Of a stretch of 64,000 nucleotides of DNA, positions 16,304 through 23,604 are shown piece by piece (positions within the stretch are counted from its first letter, which is position 1; each line of letters begins with the position of its first letter). The notes below the pieces were generated by a model, which was not told where the DNA came from, ran no database searches, and worked only from the letters and a program-made list of their open reading frames with translations. The stretch covers positions 558,501 through 622,500 of the forward strand of contig NZ_CP030280.1 of the NCBI RefSeq assembly GCF_003287895.1, in the 5' to 3' direction. This DNA is from Blautia argi (GTDB lineage: Bacteria; Bacillota; Clostridia; Lachnospirales; Lachnospiraceae). The translations under genes and the position numbers were made by a program.

Positions 16304-18682
16304 CTATTTTTTGAATTCTACAATAGTAACACCTGCATCGCCTTCACCAAATTCCGCAAGGTGAAAATCTTGTACATATTTCAGGCGTTTCAGGTAATTG
16401 TGCACTCCTTTTCGCAAAGCCCCGGTGCCTTTTCCGTGGACCACCCGGACGCTGCTTAAATGGGCGAGATAAGCGTCATCTAAATACTTGTCCAGCTCAG
16501 CAATGGCTTCGTCCACAGTTTTTCCCAGCAGGTTGATTTCCGTGCGGACAGAAGCGGATTTGTTCATTTTGATTTTGCCTGCGCCTGTGCGCTGCAGAGT
16601 CGGACCGGTAATGACAGGTTCGTCAATGAGCTGTAAATCTGACAGGGCTACTTTGGAACGAAGGATTCCCATCTGTACAAAGACCATGCCCTTTGCATCC
16701 GGTCTGGAGCTTATGGTTCCCTTTACGTTTAAGCTTAAGACCTTTACTGCGTCCCCAAGGGAAACGTCTTTTGCCGTAAGGGTGGATTTTTTCCTTTCCG
16801 GGGTCTTTAACGCCATTTTCTTTGCAGTTTTGTCCATTTTCTTTCTAAGCTCTGAGCGCTTTTGCTCCAGTTCTTTTGCAGACATGGACTCCTTACCTGC
16901 TTTATTGAAAATCTTCATGGTCTGGTCTGCATATTCTTTTGCCTCCCGCAAAATCCGGTGGGCTTCCTCATTGGCGTCCTGTAAAATCCGCTCTTTTCGC
17001 TGCTCCAGCTTATCCTGCTTGGTTTCAAGCTGTTCCTTTAAGGTCTGGATTTCCTCTTTATAACGGGCGATTTCTGCCTGTTCGTTTTCAATGGTGCGGC
17101 GGCTTTCTTCCAAAGAGGTCAGTACGTCTTCAAAAGATTCGTCCTCCTGGCTGATTTGTTCTTTGGCTTTTTCGATAATAAAGTCCGGCAGTCCAAGTTT
17201 TCCGGAAATGGCAAAGGCATTGCTCTTTCCCGGTACGCCAATAAGCAGGCGGTAGGTAGGACGCAGGGTTTCTACATCAAATTCGCAGGAAGCGTTTTCC
17301 ACACCCGGAGTAGAAAGAGCATAGACCTTTAATTCACTGTAATGGGTGGTCGCCATGGTGCGGACGCCCTGTGCATGAAGGTGGGAGAGAATGGCAATGG
17401 CAAGAGCAGCTCCCTCCGTAGGGTCTGTTCCTGCGCCCAATTCATCGAAAAGGACCAGGGAATCCCGGTCAGCCTTTTTCAGAAAACGTACCACATTGGT
17501 CATGTGGGAGGAAAAGGTACTGAGGGACTGTTCAATGCTCTGTTCATCTCCGATATCTGCATAAACCTCTTTAAATACACTGAGGCGGGAATGGTCAAAC
17601 GCTGGAATATGAAGCCCGGACTGCCCCATCAGGGTTAAAAGTCCCACGGTTTTTAAGGACACGGTTTTACCGCCTGTATTGGGACCTGTTACCACCAGAA
17701 GGTCAAAGCTTTCCCCAAGGCGAATGTCAATAGGCACTACCTTATGCTTGTCAATCAGGGGGTGCCGTCCCTTTTTAATGTCAATGATTCCCTCTGTGTT
17801 AAATAAAGGTTCTGTGGCATTCTGGGATTTTGCCAGAAGGGCTCTTGCAAAAATGAAATCCAGTTGTGTCAGAATCTTTAAGTTGTCCTGAAGCACTTCC
17901 AGACTTTCAGCAGCCGTTTCACTTAAAACAGAGAGGATTTTTTCGATTTCTGTCTGTTCTTTGATTTCCAACTCACGCAGCTCGTTATTCAGCTTTACAA
18001 TGGCCATGGGTTCTACAAAAACCGTGGAACCTGTGGAAGACTGGTCATGAATCATGCCGGGAACCTGTCCCTTGTGTTCAGCTTTTACGGGAATGCAGTA
18101 TCTGCCGTTTCGCATGGTGACAACTGCGTCCTGGAGATAGGTTCTGGCACCTCCGCTTACATAGGAGGAAAGCTGGGTATGGATTTTTTCATTGGTATTT
18201 TTCATGGACCTGCGAATCTGTTTTAATCCGGGGCTTGCGTCATCTGCGATTTCTTCTTCTGAGAGAATACAGCGGCGGATTTCCAGGGACAGAGGAGTTA
18301 AGGGCTGCAGAAGCTCAAAAAGACTGTCCAGGGAATCTTCTGTATTGTTTTCGGTTTCTCTTCGGGAATAGGCCTTGGCCCGGTTGGCATTTTCCAGAAG
18401 ACTGCAGATTTCCAGAAGCTCGCCTGTGCCAAGGGTGCTGCCGATTTCCAGTCTTTTTAAGGAGGCACGGATATTTCGGACACCGGCAAAGGAAAGAGAG
18501 CCTTTCTGATAGATTCGTGATAATGCGTCCGCGGTTTCCTGCTGCATTGCCTGAATTTCCGTCAGGTCATCAAGGGGCGTCAGTCTGTGACAAAGCTCCT
18601 TTCCGGGCGCAGAAGAGGCAAAGCTCTCCAAAAGCTCAATGATTTTGTTATATTCTAAAGTTTTTAATGCTTTCTGATTCAT
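16304..18682 (-). CDS. mutS2: MutS2 (RqcU) ATPase/Smr endonuclease-domain protein
   Basis: A 792-residue protein. It has a MutS-like core and clamp (about 1-320), a P-loop ATPase with GPNTGGKTVSLKT (about residue 335) and DELGAGTDPTEG (Walker B), a coiled-coil KOW-containing linker (about 515-640), and a C-terminal Smr domain (about 715-792, with DLH-like LLGKTVDEA and VVHGKGTGALR). MutS2 suppresses recombination and, in Bacillus, splits collided ribosomes. The ATG at 18682 is preferred because AAGGTG, which contains the in-frame GTG at 18691, is its ribosome site. Confidence 0.95.
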   Translation of the reverse strand: MNQKALKTLEYNKIIELLESFASSAPGKELCHRLTPLDDLTEIQAMQQETADALSRIYQKGSLSFAGVRNIRASLKRLEIGSTLGTGELLEICSLLENANRAKAYSRRETENNTEDSLDSLFELLQPLTPLSLEIRRCILSEEEIADDASPGLKQIRRSMKNTNEKIHTQLSSYVSGGARTYLQDAVVTMRNGRYCIPVKAEHKGQVPGMIHDQSSTGSTVFVEPMAIVKLNNELRELEIKEQTEIEKILSVLSETAAESLEVLQDNLKILTQLDFIFARALLAKSQNATEPLFNTEGIIDIKKGRHPLIDKHKVVPIDIRLGESFDLLVVTGPNTGGKTVSLKTVGLLTLMGQSGLHIPAFDHSRLSVFKEVYADIGDEQSIEQSLSTFSSHMTNVVRFLKKADRDSLVLFDELGAGTDPTEGAALAIAILSHLHAQGVRTMATTHYSELKVYALSTPGVENASCEFDVETLRPTYRLLIGVPGKSNAFAISGKLGLPDFIIEKAKEQISQEDESFEDVLTSLEESRRTIENEQAEIARYKEEIQTLKEQLETKQDKLEQRKERILQDANEEAHRILREAKEYADQTMKIFNKAGKESMSAKELEQKRSELRKKMDKTAKKMALKTPERKKSTLTAKDVSLGDAVKVLSLNVKGTISSRPDAKGMVFVQMGILRSKVALSDLQLIDEPVITGPTLQRTGAGKIKMNKSASVRTEINLLGKTVDEAIAELDKYLDDAYLAHLSSVRVVHGKGTGALRKGVHNYLKRLKYVQDFHLAEFGEGDAGVTIVEFKK

Positions 18683-18801
18683 AATATTCACCTTATCCAG
18701 TTTTTTGAAATTTATATTCCTATTCTAACATGAAAACAGGAAGAAAGGGAAGGTTCTGCAAAGGGAATTTTACGCAGGAGGTGAGAAAATTTTGTGTAAT
18801 C

Positions 18802-18833
18802 TTCATAAAAAGTTCATAAACCTTCGGTATAAT
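18802..18833 (+). promoter_or_regulatory. Promoter of the HtrA-like gene with 11-bp-spaced direct repeats
   Basis: TATAAT at 18828-18833 is a perfect -10 box, but no good -35 is present. Instead the octamer TTCATAAA occurs at 18802-18809 and again at 18813-18820, exactly 11 bp apart on the same DNA face. This layout is typical of OmpR-family response regulators that activate weak promoters. Confidence 0.6.
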
Positions 18834-18867
18834 GGTAAAAAATACAGCCTTATGCGGAGTAGGTAAC

Positions 18868-20223
18868 ATGGACGAAAAAAAGAACGAGGAAAAGACAAAC
18901 CAGGAAAACATAAATCAGGAGAATCAGGAAGAAAACTCCTATGAATTTTTAAAAGAAACCATTAAAGCAAAGCCTGTGGATACAAAGAAACTGGCACAAT
19001 ATGTGGGAAAGCTGCTTCTTTCCGGGGCTGTGCTGGGACTTACGGCAGCGGTCGTATTTGCCTTGGCAGCGCCGCCTATGACAAGCAAAATGATAGAGAA
19101 GAGAAATGAGGAAATGGTGCGTTTTCCTCAGGAAAAGGACGGAGAAGAGAAAGGGCAGACAAAAGAGGCAGATTCCGGGGGCGCAGAAGGAGAATCTACG
19201 AACAAAGAAGAGCAGGAAAAAGAGGCTGCTGCCACGACAACTGTGGTACAGGAAATGACGCCGGAAGACTATAAAAAGCTATATGCAGATATTTTTGATA
19301 CAGCGGCTCAAGCCGAAAAAGCTATGGTTACAGTGATTGGGAACAAAAATGATGAAAATTGGTTTCTCACACCCTATGAAGAACGGCTTTCCGGTGTTCT
19401 TGTGGCAGAGAGCGGTCAGAATTATTATGTACTGACAGAGTACAGAATTGTAGAAGACGTAGACCGGATTCAGGTAGTCTTCTGCGACGGCACGGTGACA
19501 GATGCTATTTTTCAGAAATCAGATAAGAATACAGGCTGTGCTGTGCTGAAAATTTCCAAATCCAGTCTGGACATTCAGACAAAGGAAAAAATTGCCGTTG
19601 CACCCCTTGGAGAGTCCTATAACGTGCAGCCTGGCGAACCGGTTCTTGCAATCGGAAGTCCTATGGGGTATAGTGATTCTGTTGGCTATGGAATCGTGAC
19701 CTCTATCTCGGATAAGGTATCCAGGGTAGACGTACAGTACGGGCTTCTCACCACAGATATCACAGGCAGCAGCAAGGGAAGCGGCGTGATTTTGGATCTG
19801 GAAGGGGAAATTGTGGGAATCATAGCCCAGAATTTTGCCGAAGAAGAGAATAAGAGCCTCATTACAGGGCTGCAGATTTCTCAGATAAAGGATTTGATTC
19901 AGACACTTTCTGATGAAACAAAGGAAATGGTCTATCTGGGCATTACAGGAGCGGATATTACTGCGGAAATTTCAGAGAAAAAGGGAATTCCCGTGGGTGT
20001 TTTTGTAGAGCAGGTAGAAGTGGATTCTCCGGCCATGCAGGTGGGCATTCAAAACGGAGATGTCATTACAGAATTAAACGGTGAAACAGTAGAAACTGTT
20101 AAAGGCTATGGACAGCAGTTAAAGTCCTGCAGACCGGGAGAAACCGTCAAAGTAAAGGCCATGCGCCAGGGAGTTGAGGGATATGTGGAGGTATCTTTTG
20201 ACGTTACATTGAAAACAAGGTAG
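18868..20223 (+). CDS. HtrA-like trypsin-fold/PDZ membrane protein with degenerate triad
   Basis: A 451-residue protein with a charged cytoplasmic N-tail (1-48), one membrane helix (about 50-69), an extracellular acidic linker (80-130), a trypsin-like domain (about 145-345) and a PDZ domain (about 360-445; GVFVEQVEVDSPAMQVGIQNGDVI). Aligned by eye to DegP/HtrA, the catalytic His is Arg193 (TEYRIV instead of TNNHVV) and the catalytic Asp is Gly223 (NTGCAVLKI). A Ser remains at 305 in GSG. It is therefore probably not an active protease. The start at 18868 is chosen because an upstream ATG at 18832 overlaps the -10 box. Confidence 0.85.
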   Translation: MDEKKNEEKTNQENINQENQEENSYEFLKETIKAKPVDTKKLAQYVGKLLLSGAVLGLTAAVVFALAAPPMTSKMIEKRNEEMVRFPQEKDGEEKGQTKEADSGGAEGESTNKEEQEKEAAATTTVVQEMTPEDYKKLYADIFDTAAQAEKAMVTVIGNKNDENWFLTPYEERLSGVLVAESGQNYYVLTEYRIVEDVDRIQVVFCDGTVTDAIFQKSDKNTGCAVLKISKSSLDIQTKEKIAVAPLGESYNVQPGEPVLAIGSPMGYSDSVGYGIVTSISDKVSRVDVQYGLLTTDITGSSKGSGVILDLEGEIVGIIAQNFAEEENKSLITGLQISQIKDLIQTLSDETKEMVYLGITGADITAEISEKKGIPVGVFVEQVEVDSPAMQVGIQNGDVITELNGETVETVKGYGQQLKSCRPGETVKVKAMRQGVEGYVEVSFDVTLKTR

Positions 20224-20238
20224 AGAGAGGATATGAAA

Positions 20239-21210
20239 ATGAAATTTATTAATGAACTTCACGAAGGAGAAAAGCTTTCCGGGATTTATTTATGCAAGCA
20301 CAAGCAGGCAGCAGTGACAAAAAACGGAAAGCCTTATGAGAATGTAATTTTACAGGATAAAACAGGAACCATTGACGCAAAAATCTGGGATCCCAATTCC
20401 CTGGGCATTGATGAGTTTGACAGCCTGGACTATATTGATGTGGTGGGAGATGTAAATTCTTTTCAGGGAAGTCTGCAGGTCAGCATTAAAAGAGTCCGCA
20501 AGGCCTCTGAGGGAGAGTATGAGCCGGGCAATTATCTTCCTGTGAGCAGTCAGAATCCTGAGGTGATGTACAAGAGTCTGTTAAGCTATGTGGCAGGTAT
20601 AAAAAATCCTTATCTGCACAGGCTTCTGGTGTCTTTCTTTGAGGAGGACGAGGATTTTGCAAAGCGCTTTCAGGGAAATTCAGCAGCAAAGAGTGTACAT
20701 CATGGTTTTATCGGCGGTCTTTTGGAGCATACCTTAAGCGTGGTGAACCTGTGTGATTATTACTGTAAAACATACCCTATTTTAAACAGGGATTTACTTC
20801 TTACGGCAGCTATGCTGCACGATATCGGAAAAACTGAGGAATTAAGCCCATTCCCCATGAATGATTATACAGACGACGGACAGCTTTTGGGACACATTAT
20901 GATAGGAGCGGAGCGAATCCATGACAAAGCCCGGGAGATTCCTGGCTTTCCGAAAAAGCTGGAAAGTGAGTTAAAGCACTGCATTTTGGCACATCACGGA
21001 GAGCTGGAGTATGGTTCTCCGAAAAAACCGGCGCTGCCGGAGGCTCTGGCGCTGAATCTGGCAGACAATACAGACGCCAAAATGGAAACTCTCACAGAAA
21101 TGTTTGCATCAGCGGGACAGCAGAAGGAATGGATTGGCTACAATCGTCTGTTTGAATCCAATTTCAGAAAAGCAAGTTGTGAGCAGGAAGGAAGCGTTCA
21201 TGGAATTTAA
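20239..21210 (+). CDS. yhaM: 3'-5' exoribonuclease YhaM family (OB-fold plus HD domain)
   Basis: A 323-residue RNA exonuclease. The N-terminal OB-fold (about 10-95) is followed by an HD phosphohydrolase domain with SVHHGFIGGLLEHTLSV (His metal ligand), AMLHDIGKTEEL (the HD pair) and CILAHHGELEYGSP. YhaM degrades RNA from the 3' end in Gram-positives. The ATG at 20239 is 8 nt after GAGAGG, better spaced than the ATG at 20233. rlmD overlaps its 3' end by 11 bp. Confidence 0.92.
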   Translation: MKFINELHEGEKLSGIYLCKHKQAAVTKNGKPYENVILQDKTGTIDAKIWDPNSLGIDEFDSLDYIDVVGDVNSFQGSLQVSIKRVRKASEGEYEPGNYLPVSSQNPEVMYKSLLSYVAGIKNPYLHRLLVSFFEEDEDFAKRFQGNSAAKSVHHGFIGGLLEHTLSVVNLCDYYCKTYPILNRDLLLTAAMLHDIGKTEELSPFPMNDYTDDGQLLGHIMIGAERIHDKAREIPGFPKKLESELKHCILAHHGELEYGSPKKPALPEALALNLADNTDAKMETLTEMFASAGQQKEWIGYNRLFESNFRKASCEQEGSVHGI

Positions 21211-22582
21211 GAAAAATGATATGGTTACTCTTTACATAGAAGATATGGGGCATGACGGAGAGGGCATTGGCAAGGCAGAGGGCTATACGCTCTTTGTGAA
21301 GGACACGGTAATCGGGGATAAGGTAGAGGCAAAAATCATGAAAACCAAGAAGAACTATGGATATGCCCGCCTGATGAAGGTTCTGGAACCGTCTAAAGAC
21401 CGGGTAGAACCCCGCTGTCCTGATGCCAGAGCCTGTGGAGGCTGTCAGCTTCAGTTCCTGTCCTATGAAAAGCAGTTGGAATTTAAGAAAAATAAGGTAA
21501 AGGGCAATCTGGAAAGAATCGGGGGTTTTGAAAATATCTGCATTGAGCAAGTCATTGGCATGGAAACTCCATGGCGTTACAGAAACAAGGCACAGTTTCC
21601 TGTAGGGAAAAATAAAGACGGGGAAATTATTACCGGCTTTTATGCAGGCAGAACCCATTCCATTATTCCAAACACAGATTGCCTTCTGGGAGCAGAGGTC
21701 AATCAGAAGATTCTGGAAGCAGTTCTTACCTATATGAAGGAAAATCAGGTAGAGCCTTATGAGGAAACTTCCGGCACGGGACTGGTACGCCATATCCTGA
21801 TTCGCTGCGGCTTTAAGACAGGAGAACTTATGGTGTGTCTGGTGATAAACGGAGATGCGCTGCCAAAGGCAGACAGACTGGTGGACAGACTGAAAGATAT
21901 TCCCGGAATGACCAGTGTTACCTTTAATATTAATAAGAAGAAAAATAATGTAATTTTGGGCGACAAAGTGGTAGGACTTTGGGGACAGAATTATATTTCG
22001 GATTTTATCGGGGAAGTAGAGTATCGGATTTCTCCTCTGTCCTTTTACCAGGTGAATCCTGTGCAGACAGAAAAACTATACGGCAAGGCTCTGGAGTATG
22101 CAGGTCTTACCGGGCAGGAAACCGTGTGGGATCTCTACTGCGGAATCGGAACTATTTCTCTTTTTCTGGCACAGAAGGCAAAGCAGGTCTATGGTGTGGA
22201 GATTGTGCCTGCTGCCATTGAAGATGCAAAGCAGAACGCTGAGAGAAACGGAATCAAAAATGCGGAATTTTATGTGGGAAAAGCAGAGGACGTGCTGCCT
22301 CGCAAATATGAGGAAGAGGGCGTCAGCGCAGATGTAATTGTGGTAGACCCGCCGAGAAAGGGCTGCGACGAGGCGCTGCTTTCCACCATGCTGAAAATGA
22401 AACCGAAGAGGATTGTGTATGTGAGCTGTGATTCCGCTACACTGGCAAGGGATTTGAAGAGGCTGTGCGCAGAGGAGTATGGGATTGAGAAAGTGGCGGT
22501 GTGCGATATGTTTCCGCAGGGGGTACATGTCGAGACGGTTGTTCTTTTGTGCCGGCACAGATCAAGATTAACACGGATATGA
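21200..22582 (+). CDS. rlmD: 23S rRNA (uracil-C5)-methyltransferase, RlmD/TrmA family
   Basis: A 460-residue SAM-dependent enzyme. It has an N-terminal TRAM domain (about 5-60), a 4Fe-4S site CPDARACGGCQ (CX5CX2C) with a further Cys in NTDCLLG, and a methyltransferase core with DLYCGIGTISLFLA, VVDPPRKGCD and VSCDSATLARDL (catalytic Cys). The start at 21200 has an AGGAAGGA site; longer in-frame starts lie inside yhaM. The C-terminus (VHVETVVLL then CRHRSRLTRI) looks normal up to VVLL; the final residues border AT-rich foreign-looking DNA and could be a junction product. Confidence 0.92.
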   Translation: MEFKKNDMVTLYIEDMGHDGEGIGKAEGYTLFVKDTVIGDKVEAKIMKTKKNYGYARLMKVLEPSKDRVEPRCPDARACGGCQLQFLSYEKQLEFKKNKVKGNLERIGGFENICIEQVIGMETPWRYRNKAQFPVGKNKDGEIITGFYAGRTHSIIPNTDCLLGAEVNQKILEAVLTYMKENQVEPYEETSGTGLVRHILIRCGFKTGELMVCLVINGDALPKADRLVDRLKDIPGMTSVTFNINKKKNNVILGDKVVGLWGQNYISDFIGEVEYRISPLSFYQVNPVQTEKLYGKALEYAGLTGQETVWDLYCGIGTISLFLAQKAKQVYGVEIVPAAIEDAKQNAERNGIKNAEFYVGKAEDVLPRKYEEEGVSADVIVVDPPRKGCDEALLSTMLKMKPKRIVYVSCDSATLARDLKRLCAEEYGIEKVAVCDMFPQGVHVETVVLLCRHRSRLTRI

Positions 22583-22640
22583 TGGAAACATTTATTTTAC
22601 AAGTGGGCAATGTATTACATATCCCTTCAATGCGATGTAA

Positions 22641-23494
22641 TCAACGTGGTTTTACTTATTTGTAAATGATGAGTTTATTGTAAGCGAACTGGATAAATCG
22701 CACTCTTTCAGAGGGATTGCCCCTTTTGTGGATTTGCAAAGTGATGGATATAATGATTTGTATCAAAAGATGAATCATCAAGAACTTAGTTTTTTTCGTG
22801 TTCGAACAAGGGAGAAAAGTGATACTACAGATATTTCTCAAATTCAACATATCCTTCATCTGCCTTATGAAAAGAAGTCCTTTGCATCAAATATGAGATT
22901 TAGTTGTCTTGGTATGCCTTGCCTATATTTAGGAACAACTTCTTATGTGTGTAGCCGGGAGTGTGAGTGGAATCCTGAAAAAGAAGATTTGTTTGCTGCT
23001 GCTTTCATTCCTAATGAACAAGGAGATAGATTGCAGTTATCAATGCTGAAGCTATTTCCACTGGTAATAGCGACATCATATAGGGTTTTGGAAACGGGCA
23101 GAACGTTAAAATATGAATGTCTTATATCTCAGGCATTGATGAAGGTTATTAGTACAATGAATATTGATGGTATTGCTTATTTATCTATGAAAGGAAAGGA
23201 TGAATTTCAGTATCCTCAAGGTGTAAATTGGCTTTACCAGCTTTTGATATATCAGAAAGCAACGCTTATAGCAAATATTGTAAAATGTTTGATGTTACAC
23301 CACCTGTATTATTTGATTCTCAGATTACAAATGGTCAAGATTCTTTTATGGCTAAGGTTGATGTAGATGGTCAACATAAATATTATGGTGATACGATATA
23401 TGCAGATTTTGACGATTTTTTGGTTTCGTGCAATAAGAATCTACCATATGACAGGGCGGCAGCAGCTATTCAAAAAAATAACTTCAAAAAATAG
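22641..23494 (+). pseudogene. RES-domain (NADase toxin-like) gene remnant
   Basis: AT-rich DNA unlike its neighbours. One frame runs from 22641 (after TAA) through SFFRVRTRE and MRFSCLGMPCLYLGTTSYVC, both RES-domain-like, to about 23228. The continuation LALPAFDISESNAYSKYCKMF up to NNFKK lies in another frame starting at 23228. Adding one T to AATTG at 23227-23230 joins them. There is no start codon with a ribosome site, and the N-terminus is missing. An internal deletion around GDRLQLSMLKLF is suspected. RES proteins include NAD-consuming toxins; here it is probably dead, sitting between rlmD and the flavodiiron gene. Confidence 0.75.
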
Positions 23495-23604
23495 TAGTAT
23501 TTTTGTCAAGATTGGATTATACTGTAAGTAGCGTCACAAATTGTATAAAATTAAGAACATAAAATTTCGAAAACAGGAAAACAAAAATGGGAGGTTGCTT
23601 ACTT

